DNA of 48,765 nt, from assembly GCA_036273735.1 (NCBI GenBank), contig DASUHA010000024.1, forward strand, positions 1 to 48,765. Direction: 5' to 3'. Under the pieces are notes generated by a model that made no database searches, had not been told where the DNA came from, and saw only the letters and a program-made list of their open reading frames with translations. Both the position numbers and the translations under genes were made by a program. Positions 36,885 to 45,425 of this stretch are shown one piece after another (positions within the stretch are counted from its first letter, which is position 1; every line of letters begins with the position of its first letter). The DNA is from 13-2-20CM-66-19 sp036273735. Lineage in GTDB: Bacteria > Pseudomonadota > Gammaproteobacteria > Steroidobacterales > Steroidobacteraceae.

Positions 36885-38828
36885 ATGCCGCTACGCAGAC
36901 ACTGGCTGACCCCGGCTGTGCTCTTTCTCGCTGCCGTTACGGTTGCCGCCGCGCCCTGGCGGACTGCGGCGGGGCGCGCAGCGCCGCAGCCCTTCCGCAG
37001 CTTCAGGGTGACGGTCTACGTTCCCGTACAGGTGGTGCAGCACATGGCGCGCGATCCGGCATGGATGCGCTCGAGCTGGCAGTCGATCAGCAGCCGGCTG
37101 CACGTCGATCAGGTGTTCATCGAGGCCTATCGCTCCGGCGTCAGCGCCGATGACGCGACCATCGGGCAGGTGAAGCAGTTCTTCGTGTCGCAGGGCGTTG
37201 CAGTCGCCGGCGGCATGGCGATGCTCGGCGCCGGCCGCAGCGCGCAATTCCAGACGCTCGACTACACGGTGCCCGCCGACCGCGAGCTTGCAAGCCGAAT
37301 GTCGGCGCTGCTGGCGCGGCATTTCGATACTTTCGTGCTCGATGACCTCTACTTCTTCAACACCAAGAGCGACTCGGACATCACCGCCAAGGGCAGGCAG
37401 AGCTGGGCGCAGTTTCGCATGCGCACCATGGACGAGGTCTCGCGCGATCTCATTTTGAAGCCCGCCAAGGCCGCCAACCCCAACGTCAGGGTCATCATCA
37501 AGTTTCCGAACTTCTACCCGTCCTTCCAGGAGATGGGCTTCGACCTCAAGAATGAGCCGCAGATCTTCCCGGAGATCTGGACCGGGGATGAGACCCGCTA
37601 CGCTGCGACCACGGACCAACAGCTGAGGCCCTACGAGAGCTACGAGATTTTCCGCTACTTCGAGAATATCGCCCCCGGCCGCAACGGCGGCGGCTGGGTT
37701 GATCCCATCGCCATGCAGTATCTCGACCGCTACGCCGGTCAGCTCTGGGATACGATCCTCGCCAAGGCGCCGGCCATCAACCTCTTCGAGTACATGGATC
37801 TGTTGCGCATCGCCGACCCGCGTAACCGCGACGCCTGGGAACGCCTGCCGACTACCTTCAACTACTTCGACATGGCGCGGCAGTGTTGCGGCGGTGTCCC
37901 GGGCGCCCCTGGAGCGAGCTACCCATTGCTCGCCGATGCAGTGCAGTACGCCCTGCACAAGGTGGATGAGGTCGCCGGCTCCCTGGGCAAGCCCGTGGGA
38001 CTCGCGACCTATCGGCCGTACGGCTCGACGGGCGAGGACTTTCTCCCCGAGACCGTGGGGATGGTCGGAATACCCGTTGAGATGTACCCGCAGTGGCCTG
38101 ATGCAAAGACCGTCTTTCTGACGCAGGCCGCTGCTGCGGACCCCAACATCGTGTCGCAGATCGAGCGCCACCTGCGTGGCGGCGGCAACGTGGTCATCAC
38201 TTCCGGGCTGTTGCAGGCAATACAGGACAAGGGCTTCGATCAGGTCACGGACATGCGCGTCACGCGGGATGTGGTGCCCGCCACGGACTATGTCGAGGGC
38301 TTCGGTTTCGGGGGCGGCACAGTGCTCGGCCGTTCGAAGCCCATCCTTTTCCCGCTCATCCACTTCTACACGAACGAGGAATGGGCGGTTCTGCGAGGCA
38401 TCGACAATCAGGCCGGCGTGCCCCTGCTGTTGATGGATCACTATGGCAAAGGCGAGCTGTATGTGCTGGCCGTGCCGCAGGAAATGAACGACCTCTATTC
38501 CCTACCGGCGCCGGTGCTCGATGCGCTCCGCCGATACCTGACGGCCGGCCTCCCGGTGACGCTCGAGGGACCTGCTCAGGTCAGTCTCTTCGAGTATGCC
38601 AATGGCAGTTTCGTGATCGAGTCGTATCTCGATCATCCCGCTGCCGTGCGGGTCATCGGGAGCTTCGCCCGGCTGACCAACCTGACAGGGGGAGGGACGT
38701 CCGGCGGCGAGCCCCTGCCCGCAATCCCGAGCTTCCTTTCACCGTCATCGGTCGCGGCAACGCCGCAGCTCGGCTATGAGCTGCGCATCGAGCCACACAG
38801 CTTCGTCGCCTTCCGCGAAGGCAACTGA
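36885..38828 (+). CDS. Large secreted protein of unknown family, glycosidase-like
   Basis: 647 residues from the ATG at 36885, with GGAG 8 bases upstream; a GTG at 36852 would add 11 residues without improving the signal peptide. A signal peptide (MPLRRHWLTPAVLFLAAVTVAAA) directs export. The first two thirds look like an alpha/beta barrel with acidic strand ends, notably FVLDDLYFFNTK near residues 150-160 and FPEIWTGDETR near 228-238. A region around residues 420-450 (IERHLRGGGNVVITSGLL) resembles the glutamine-amidotransferase-like module next to barrels in beta-galactosidases. A beta-sandwich tail follows. No family name is claimed. Confidence 0.7.
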   Translation: MPLRRHWLTPAVLFLAAVTVAAAPWRTAAGRAAPQPFRSFRVTVYVPVQVVQHMARDPAWMRSSWQSISSRLHVDQVFIEAYRSGVSADDATIGQVKQFFVSQGVAVAGGMAMLGAGRSAQFQTLDYTVPADRELASRMSALLARHFDTFVLDDLYFFNTKSDSDITAKGRQSWAQFRMRTMDEVSRDLILKPAKAANPNVRVIIKFPNFYPSFQEMGFDLKNEPQIFPEIWTGDETRYAATTDQQLRPYESYEIFRYFENIAPGRNGGGWVDPIAMQYLDRYAGQLWDTILAKAPAINLFEYMDLLRIADPRNRDAWERLPTTFNYFDMARQCCGGVPGAPGASYPLLADAVQYALHKVDEVAGSLGKPVGLATYRPYGSTGEDFLPETVGMVGIPVEMYPQWPDAKTVFLTQAAAADPNIVSQIERHLRGGGNVVITSGLLQAIQDKGFDQVTDMRVTRDVVPATDYVEGFGFGGGTVLGRSKPILFPLIHFYTNEEWAVLRGIDNQAGVPLLLMDHYGKGELYVLAVPQEMNDLYSLPAPVLDALRRYLTAGLPVTLEGPAQVSLFEYANGSFVIESYLDHPAAVRVIGSFARLTNLTGGGTSGGEPLPAIPSFLSPSSVAATPQLGYELRIEPHSFVAFREGN

Positions 38829-39172
38829 AGCATGAGGAGGGCAAAAGGTCCTACCTGGTAAATCCGCCAAACGGCCGCCCGCCCGCGAAATGGACTCAGC
38901 ACGAAGACGGCTAAGGGTCCTAAGAGGCAAATCCGCCAAACGGCCGCCGCCCGCGAAAGGATTCAGCACGAGGACGGCTAAGGGTCCTAAGAGGCAAATC
39001 CGCCAAACGGCCGCAGGCCTGTTTGGCCAAATCAAAAACTTGAACTGAGTCACGGATCATCACCAGCCCGCCGCGCAACGGGAGCGGCCTGCCTGCTCCG
39101 TGGCGGCAATCCGCGCATGTCGACTTGAGACTGTAGTAGGCTCGCCATAGCTGCGGGGGTGGTGCGGCAACG
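38829..39172. other. Intergenic region with tandem repeat and hairpin
   Basis: 344 bp without a gene between the secreted protein and the GAF-EAL gene. It holds the tandem repeat described separately and, at 39004-39027, CCAAACGGCC / GGCCtGTTTGG, a hairpin with one bulged base that could end transcription of the secreted-protein gene. The remaining 140 bp before the next ATG shows no clear promoter. Confidence 0.5.
38847..39014. repeat. Tandem direct repeat, about 2.5 copies of a 67-69 bp unit
   Basis: Copy 1 is 38847-38915 (69 bp, diverged at its start), copy 2 is 38916-38982 (67 bp), and copy 3 is partial, 38983-39014 (32 bp). The core aatccgccaaacggccgc is identical in all three, and attcagcacg / aggacggctaag (or close variants) occurs in both full copies. 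The unit contains no obvious spacer, so it is not a CRISPR array. Confidence 0.9.
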
Positions 39173-41671
39173 ATGGTGAGGCGGATCGAAGAAAGCAGCG
39201 TGAGTCCCGGGACCGAGTCCGAGACGGACTCAGGGCAGCCTTTTCCCCGCGCATTGCTGCCCGATACGAGCTGCCCCGAGGCCGCACTCGCCAAATCCAA
39301 TCGCGAGCTGCGGATGCTCATCGACTGCAAGCGCGCGCTCGCGCGGGCGCAGGACGAGCTGCAGCTCCTCGGCGAGATCTGTCGGACCCTCGTCGGGCCG
39401 GGAGGCTATCGCCTGGCGTGGGTGGGATATGCCGAGGCGGCGCACGAGCGTGCTGTTCGGATCGCTGCGCATGCCGGCCACGGCAGTGCCTATCTCGAGC
39501 GGCTGCGAGTCAGTTGGGGCGATGACGAGAGAGGGCATGGGCCCACGGGGAGTGCCATCCGGGAGCGCAGCACCCAGGTATGCCGTCACATCGACACCGA
39601 TCCGGATTTCCTGCCTTGGCGCGATGAAGCGCGTCGCGCGGGCTACCGTTCCTCTGCGGCCTTCCCCCTGATGCTCGATGGCGAATGTATCGGCGCTCTC
39701 AGCATCTACGCGAATCGGCCGAATGCCTTCGACCCGCCGGAGCTCGCGCTCCTGGAAGAGCTCACGGCTGATCTTGCCCTAGGACTCAAGATCCTGCGCC
39801 AGCAGGGCCGGATCGAGCGCCTCGCGCAGGTCGTCCGCATGCAGAGCGCGATGAATGCGGCGATATTCCGTATTCGCGACCGCGACGAGCTGCTGCTCGA
39901 GGCATGTCGACTTGCTACGGGTCTCGGCGGCTTCTTCGGTGCGGTCGCCTGGATCGTCGTCGGCAGCGGTCGCTGGGCATGGTTCAAGTGCCGCACCGGC
40001 AGCGCGATCGTCGACAGCGAGACGCTGCTGCGTGTCGAAGTCGGCAGCGGTACCGGCCCCGATCCCAGCCTCATCGGTCGTGCACTGCGCACAGGCAAGG
40101 TCACCGTCTGCGCCGATATCAGCCGGCCGGACGTACCGATCGCCGCACGTGCGCGACTGCTGGCCCGCGGCATCCGCTCTCTGATCGCACTGCCGCTCAT
40201 CGTCGATGGCAGGCGGGTCGCAGTGCTGACACTGACCGCGCAGGACGCGGCCCGTGCGGAGGATGGCGAGCTGTTGCAGCTCTTCGAGGACATGACGGTC
40301 AGTTTGTCGTTCGCGCTGCGCTCGCTCGAGCATGCCGATGCGGCCCGGTATCTGGAGCGCTACGACGCGCTCACCGGATTTGCGAAGCGAGCGCTCTTCT
40401 GCGAGCGCCTGGAGGCGGAGCTGCAACTGCGCGATGCGGGCGGGCCCGAAGCGCGGCTCGCGGTCATCGCCTTCGACATCCGTGGGCTCGGCAGTCTGAA
40501 TGCCACCTACGGCGGACGTGCCGGCGATTCCGCCCTGCAGTGTCTCGCCCAGCGTCTGAAGCGGCATGCCGGAGGAGACGACCATCTCGGTTATCTCGGC
40601 GCAGGCACGTTCGTATTGATCGAGCGGACGGCGGACCCGGCGCCCGATACGGCGCGAACCGGCCTCGATGCCGCCGTGTTCGATGAGCCTTTCGAGGTCG
40701 AAGGCCGGAAGATCCGGCTTTCAGTCAGTTACGGCGTGGCACGGTTTCCCCAGGACGGGGCGGCCGGAGCCGTCCTGGTGCAGCGTGCCGAGGCGGCTCT
40801 GAAGCGGGCCAAGGAGTCCGGCGAGCACTCACTGCAGTACCGGTTGGAAATGAGCCGCGAGACGAGCGAGCGAGTGGCGCTCGAGCACAAGCTCCATGTC
40901 GCGCTCGATGAGCGACAGTTCGTACTGCACTATCAGCCGCAGATCGATCTCACGACGGGTGAGATCGTGTCGGTCGAGGCGCTGCTGCGCTGGCGCGACG
41001 GCGATGAGGGGCTGGTACTGCCGGGTCGGTTCCTGTCGATCCTCGAGTCCTCGGGAATGATCGTACCGGTCGGCAACTGGGCGCTGCTCAAGGCAGTGGA
41101 GGACCTGGAAGGATGGTGCCGGGCGGGATACCGGCCGGTGCGCCTCGCGGTCAACGTGTCAGCGACGCAGCTGAAGCAGCTGGAGTTCGTCCCCGGGCTG
41201 CTCGGTCTCGCCGAGCGGCTCGCTCCGCTCACCGGGTTCGGACTCGATATCGAGATCACCGAGACCACGCTGCTACAGGATCTCGAGGGCACGAGCCGCA
41301 AGCTGCAGGAGCTGCGTCAGGCGGGCATTCGCATTGCGCTCGATGATTTTGGCACCGGCTATTCTTCCCTCGGCCTGCTCTCGAAGCTGCCCGTGGATGC
41401 ACTGAAGATCGACCGCTCGTTCGTCTCCGGGCTCCCGGACGATCAGGCGAGCGTGACGCTCGTGGCGAGCATCGTCGAGCTGGCTTCGGCGTTCGACCTC
41501 GTCACGGTCGCGGAGGGCGTGGAGACCGCCGAGCAAGTTGCTGCGCTGCGCGCGCTGCGCTGCCGCCAGTCACAGGGGTTCCTCCACGGCACGCCCGTGC
41601 CCGCGAGTGAGCTCGAGCACATGCTCGCCCGCGCGGACGCTCCTCGCCGGGCCAGCTCCCGGGGGTTTTGA
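39173..41671 (+). CDS. GAF-GAF-(degenerate GGDEF)-EAL protein, probable c-di-GMP phosphodiesterase
   Basis: 832 residues, no membrane helix. Two GAF sensory domains (about residues 45-200 and 215-380) are followed by a GGDEF domain whose catalytic loop reads LGAGTF in place of GGDEF, so it should not make c-di-GMP. The EAL domain is complete: EALLRW near residue 601, LAVNVSATQLKQ, EITETT, LDDFGTGYSSL, KIDRSF and VAEGVETAEQ. These include the metal- and base-activating residues, so hydrolysis of c-di-GMP is predicted. The stop lies close upstream of the following regulator gene. Confidence 0.92.
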   Translation: MVRRIEESSVSPGTESETDSGQPFPRALLPDTSCPEAALAKSNRELRMLIDCKRALARAQDELQLLGEICRTLVGPGGYRLAWVGYAEAAHERAVRIAAHAGHGSAYLERLRVSWGDDERGHGPTGSAIRERSTQVCRHIDTDPDFLPWRDEARRAGYRSSAAFPLMLDGECIGALSIYANRPNAFDPPELALLEELTADLALGLKILRQQGRIERLAQVVRMQSAMNAAIFRIRDRDELLLEACRLATGLGGFFGAVAWIVVGSGRWAWFKCRTGSAIVDSETLLRVEVGSGTGPDPSLIGRALRTGKVTVCADISRPDVPIAARARLLARGIRSLIALPLIVDGRRVAVLTLTAQDAARAEDGELLQLFEDMTVSLSFALRSLEHADAARYLERYDALTGFAKRALFCERLEAELQLRDAGGPEARLAVIAFDIRGLGSLNATYGGRAGDSALQCLAQRLKRHAGGDDHLGYLGAGTFVLIERTADPAPDTARTGLDAAVFDEPFEVEGRKIRLSVSYGVARFPQDGAAGAVLVQRAEAALKRAKESGEHSLQYRLEMSRETSERVALEHKLHVALDERQFVLHYQPQIDLTTGEIVSVEALLRWRDGDEGLVLPGRFLSILESSGMIVPVGNWALLKAVEDLEGWCRAGYRPVRLAVNVSATQLKQLEFVPGLLGLAERLAPLTGFGLDIEITETTLLQDLEGTSRKLQELRQAGIRIALDDFGTGYSSLGLLSKLPVDALKIDRSFVSGLPDDQASVTLVASIVELASAFDLVTVAEGVETAEQVAALRALRCRQSQGFLHGTPVPASELEHMLARADAPRRASSRGF

Positions 41672-41701
41672 GCTACAATTCCAGCCTGGAATTCGCTCGC
41701 A

Positions 41702-41716
41702 CACGCCCTTCGGGCG
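41702..41716. other. Short GC hairpin in the leader of the ATPase regulator gene
   Basis: acgccc ttc gggcgt forms a 6-bp hairpin with a 3-base loop between the EAL stop and the proposed ATG of the regulator. TACAAT at 41674-41679 is a possible -10 box upstream of it. No T-run follows. Confidence 0.35.
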
Positions 41717-41736
41717 TCCCCGGAACAGCTTCTTTC

Positions 41737-44301
41737 ATGCACGGTACTGCGCGAGGCGCGGCTTGCCTCGAGTTCGGACGCTTTCGACTGTTCACCAGAC
41801 AGCGTGAGCTGCATCTCGGTGATGCGCCTGTTCCGCTCGGCACACGGGCGTTCGACGTACTGCTCATCCTCGTCGAGGCTCAGGGCGAGCTCGTCACCAA
41901 GGAGGAACTTCTGGCGCGCGTCTGGCCAGGTGCCGTCGTCGAGGAGAGCAACATCCAGGTGCAGGTCTCGGCGCTGCGCAAGGCGCTAGGCGCGGACCGT
42001 CACTTCATCCTCACGGTGCCGCTTCGGGGCTATCGCTTCACCGGCGAAGTACGCGCGCTCGATGGCGAGGGCCGGGCAGTCCCGGCGTCCGGCCCGGGGC
42101 CGCAACCGGCTCAGCCCATCCCGACCAACCTGCCGGCCCCGGTGTCGGATTTCATCGGCCGGGAGACCGAGCTCAGGGAGCTGGGAGACCTGCTGCGGCA
42201 CAACCGGCTCGTATCCCTCGTGGGCACCGGCGGGATAGGCAAGACGCGGCTCGGTCTCGAGGTCGCGCGCGCCGCGCTCGAAGCGTTTCCGGAGGGCGTA
42301 TGGCTCGCCGAGCTCGCGCCCCTGACCGATCCCGATCTCGTCGCGAGCGCGATCAATACGGCCTTGGGCCTGCAAAGCGGAACTGCCTGGACATCCGAGC
42401 GGCTCGCGGCTGCGCTGCGCGGACGCCGGCTCCTGCTGGTGCTCGATAACTGCGAGCATGTGATCGGTGCGGCAGCGCGCGAGGCGGAGATGCTGCTGCG
42501 GGCCGTACCCGGCGCGCGCATCCTGGCGACGAGTCAGGAGCCGCTGGGGCTCGATGGGGAGTGCACCTTCCGGCTGAGTCCACTCGAATTCCCCGCCGAG
42601 GAGATCGCGGAGCTCGGAGATGCCCTGCGCCACGATGCGGTCAGGCTGTTCGTGGCCCGGGCGCGCGCCGCCGATCCACACTTCAACCTGGACGAGCGCA
42701 ACGCCGCCACCGTGGCGATGATCTGCCGCCGCCTCGACGGCATTCCGCTCGCCATCGAGCTCGCCGCCGCGCGCGCCGCGGCTCTCGGCATCGAAGGCCT
42801 CGCCCGCAGGTTGGACCTCAGATTTCACGTGCTCACCGGCGGCCGCCGCACGGCGCTGCCACGCCATCAGACATTGCGCGCGACCCTCGACTGGAGCCAC
42901 CGGCTCTTGACCGAGCCCGACCGCATCGTGTTGCGGCGGCTCGCCGTGTTCGCGGGCAGCTTCAGCCTCGAAGCCGCGGCAAGCGTCGTGGCGGACCCGG
43001 CGCTCGCCGAGTGGGAGGTGGTCGGACGAATCGCCGAGCTCGTCGACAAATCACTGGTCGTTGCCGATGCCTCGGGTTCCGCACGCCGCTATCGGCTACT
43101 CGAGTCGACCCATGCCTACGCGATGGAGAAGCTCGCCGACAGCGGGGAGTTCGGCTCGCTGGCACGCCTTCACGCCGTGTACTTCCGCGATAACGTGCGT
43201 AGCGCCCTCGCCTCGTGGGAGGATACTCCTTCGGTGCAATGGTTGGAGGCGCAGGCGCCGGAGATCGACAACATTCGAATTGCGCTCGACTGGGCATTCG
43301 GCGCAGACGGCGATCCGGCGGTGGGTATCGAGCTCGCCGCGGCGTCCTATCCGCTGTGGTATCTCCTGTCGCTGATGCAGGAGGGGAGGGCCCGTCTGGA
43401 GCGCGCGATGGGCGCGGTCAGCAAGGCAACTGCGAAACCGATCGAGGCGAGGCTGCGGTACGGCTACGGCTTTCTCTGCACGGGCGAGCCGCGCGGGCGT
43501 GCCCTGCCGGCGTTGCGCCGTGCCGTATCGCTGTATCGCGACGTCGGCGAGCCGCTCGATCTCGGGCGCGCGCTCAGCTTCTGCGGTCTGAACCTCGCGC
43601 GCACGGGCGGGCTGACAGAGGGACTCGCCGCGCTGGAGGAGGCGCGGAGACAACTCTCCGCGGCCGCCCACCCGAAGAGTCTCGCGCTCTGCCTCACCAA
43701 CCTCGCCATCGCGCGTACGGTGGGCGGAGAGTTCGAGGCGGCCCGCGCGCTGCTCGATGAGTCTCTCGCGGTCGGGGCGCATTCCAAAGCCGACTTCTGG
43801 GTGTGGCGCGCCCGCATATACAAAGCGGAGGTGGAGTTCGCCGAGGGCCAGCTCGAGGAGGCGATCGGGCAGGCGCGCGAAGTCGTCGCCCTCTCCCGTG
43901 CCGCCCGGCGCACGGGACTGCTCGGACACTCGCTGTGCAATCTCGCGGGCTATCTCATTGCGCGCGGCGAGCTCGAAGAGGCGGGAGCGGCGTTGCGCGA
44001 AGGACTGCCGCTGGCGCAGGAAAGCGAGCTCGATGCGGTATTGCTCGCCGGTGGCCTGCAGCACCTGGCGGCGATCGCCGCGCGCGAGAGTCGTCTGGAG
44101 CGTGCAGCGCAGCTCATCGGCTACGCGCGGGCCTTTTTCTCCTCGGAATTCGAAGGACGCAGCCCCGCCAAGCAGAGAATCCAGGCGCGCATCGTCGAGA
44201 GCCTGCGCAGCGCCATGCCGGAAGATCGTCTTGCCGAGCTCATGGAGGCAGGCGCCAGGTGGACGGAGGAGCAGGCGATGTCGACTGCCTTGGAGGCGTG
44301 A
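41737..44301 (+). CDS. Winged-helix / NB-ARC-type ATPase transcriptional regulator with TPR tail
   Basis: 854 residues from the ATG at 41737; a TTG at 41668 would add 23 residues that overlap the EAL stop. An OmpR-type winged helix (about residues 9-105) begins EFGRFRLFTRQRELHLGD and contains RVWPGAVVEESNIQVQVSAL. A P-loop ATPase follows with Walker A GTGGIGKTR and Walker B LLLVLDNCEHV, and the NB-ARC-type motif GIPLAIELAAARAAAL. The C-terminal half is helical and repeat-like (TPR). Such proteins act as signal-gated transcription activators of the AfsR/MalT broad class. Target and signal are unknown. Confidence 0.88.
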   Translation: MHGTARGAACLEFGRFRLFTRQRELHLGDAPVPLGTRAFDVLLILVEAQGELVTKEELLARVWPGAVVEESNIQVQVSALRKALGADRHFILTVPLRGYRFTGEVRALDGEGRAVPASGPGPQPAQPIPTNLPAPVSDFIGRETELRELGDLLRHNRLVSLVGTGGIGKTRLGLEVARAALEAFPEGVWLAELAPLTDPDLVASAINTALGLQSGTAWTSERLAAALRGRRLLLVLDNCEHVIGAAAREAEMLLRAVPGARILATSQEPLGLDGECTFRLSPLEFPAEEIAELGDALRHDAVRLFVARARAADPHFNLDERNAATVAMICRRLDGIPLAIELAAARAAALGIEGLARRLDLRFHVLTGGRRTALPRHQTLRATLDWSHRLLTEPDRIVLRRLAVFAGSFSLEAAASVVADPALAEWEVVGRIAELVDKSLVVADASGSARRYRLLESTHAYAMEKLADSGEFGSLARLHAVYFRDNVRSALASWEDTPSVQWLEAQAPEIDNIRIALDWAFGADGDPAVGIELAAASYPLWYLLSLMQEGRARLERAMGAVSKATAKPIEARLRYGYGFLCTGEPRGRALPALRRAVSLYRDVGEPLDLGRALSFCGLNLARTGGLTEGLAALEEARRQLSAAAHPKSLALCLTNLAIARTVGGEFEAARALLDESLAVGAHSKADFWVWRARIYKAEVEFAEGQLEEAIGQAREVVALSRAARRTGLLGHSLCNLAGYLIARGELEEAGAALREGLPLAQESELDAVLLAGGLQHLAAIAARESRLERAAQLIGYARAFFSSEFEGRSPAKQRIQARIVESLRSAMPEDRLAELMEAGARWTEEQAMSTALEA

Positions 44302-44365
44302 GCTCGCTCGCAAGGGGCGCCGTCCAAAAGCATATGAGTGAGCGGGCAGGATGCCGACTTTGCGC

Positions 44366-44392
44366 CAATTAACAATTAATAACGATTAAGGC
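44366..44392. promoter_or_regulatory. AT-rich patch upstream of cyoA
   Basis: A stretch of about 27 bases with repeated TTAA elements (ttaac, ttaat, ttaag) lies 33-59 bases before the cyoA ATG, in a GC-rich genome. On the minus strand it reads cgttat and tgttaa ten bases apart, loosely like an ArcA direct repeat (usual spacing 11). The match is weak; a promoter is likely here but boxes are not assignable. Confidence 0.35.
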
Positions 44393-44424
44393 GTAGCTAA
44401 GGATTTGCACGGGCCGCAGGCGCC

Positions 44425-45423
44425 ATGCTCATCGCGTCGAAAAAGACCGGTGATCGCACTGCCATGATGGATCGTCCCGCCCACCGCCGCCTCGCGAGGC
44501 TGCTGCCCTTCTCGGCCGCACTGCTCCTTTCCGGTTGCCGCTGGGCCGTGCTCGATCCCAAGGGCCCGATCGGCCTCGAGGAGCGCTCGATCATCCTCAC
44601 CGCTACGGTGTTGATGCTGATCGTGGTGGTTCCGGTGATCGCGCTCGTCCTACTCTTCGCCTGGCGCTACCGCGCCTCGAACGTGAAGGCCGAGTATCGG
44701 CCGGACTGGTCGCATTCCAACAGGATCGAGGCGGTGGTCTGGCTGATCCCATGCATCATCGTTGGGGCATTGGGTGTGATCGCCTGGAGGTCCTCGCACA
44801 CCCTCGATCCCTATCGGCCGCTCGATTCGCGGGTGAAGCCCCTGCGTATCGAGGCAGTGGCGCTCGATTGGAAGTGGCTCTTCATCTACCCGGACCAGAA
44901 GGTAGCCACGGTGAACGAGGTTGCCTTCCCGGCGAACGTGCCGGTCGAATTCCACATCACCTCCGCAACGGTGATGAACGCCTTCTTCATCCCGCAGCTC
45001 GGCAGTCAGATCTACGCGATGGCGGGCATGCAGACACAGCTGCACCTCCTGGCGAGCGAGCCCGGGACGTATCAGGGTCTTTCCTCCAATTACAGCGGGG
45101 ATGGATTCTCGGGCATGACCTTCAGGGCCGTTGCCCTGCCGACACCGCAGGGATTCGACGCGTGGCTCGCGAAAGTCAGAGCTGCGCAGCAGCCGCTCGG
45201 GGCCGCAGCTTACGAGCAGCTCGCGTTGCCGAGCGAAAGCAATCCGGTGGCGTACTACTCGCAGGTGCAGTCGAATCTTTTCGCTGACATCGTCGCAGGT
45301 CGGCTGCCGCAACCCGCGAGCCGGTTGCTTGCGCGGACTCCCGTGCGTGCCCACCGCGCCGGTCCCCCGGCGCCAATGGTCATGAGCGGTATGCCGGGCA
45401 TGTCTGCGACGAGGAGCAACTGA
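44425..45423 (+). CDS. cyoA: Ubiquinol oxidase subunit II
   Basis: 332 residues. Lipoprotein signal with lipobox LLSGC (Cys38 from the ATG at 44425; an ATG at 44464 is also possible). Two membrane helices then lead to a periplasmic cupredoxin-like domain. In the region that would hold the CuA centre the sequence ATVMNAFFIPQLGSQIYAMA lacks the cysteine and histidine ligands, so the enzyme takes electrons from quinol and not cytochrome c. The C-terminal tail is Met-rich (PMVMSGMPGMS). First of four cyo genes, with the next starting 2 bp after its stop. Confidence 0.95.
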   Translation: MLIASKKTGDRTAMMDRPAHRRLARLLPFSAALLLSGCRWAVLDPKGPIGLEERSIILTATVLMLIVVVPVIALVLLFAWRYRASNVKAEYRPDWSHSNRIEAVVWLIPCIIVGALGVIAWRSSHTLDPYRPLDSRVKPLRIEAVALDWKWLFIYPDQKVATVNEVAFPANVPVEFHITSATVMNAFFIPQLGSQIYAMAGMQTQLHLLASEPGTYQGLSSNYSGDGFSGMTFRAVALPTPQGFDAWLAKVRAAQQPLGAAAYEQLALPSESNPVAYYSQVQSNLFADIVAGRLPQPASRLLARTPVRAHRAGPPAPMVMSGMPGMSATRSN

Positions 45424-45425
45424 TC

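Noticed and set aside
38847..39014. Possible CRISPR array
   Set aside because: Repeats are 67-69 bp and contiguous, with no unique spacers and no cas genes nearby.
38745..39053. 102-codon minus-strand frame through the tandem repeat
   Set aside because: It only exists because the repeat length is close to a multiple of three in part; it runs into the 3' end of the secreted-protein gene antisense.
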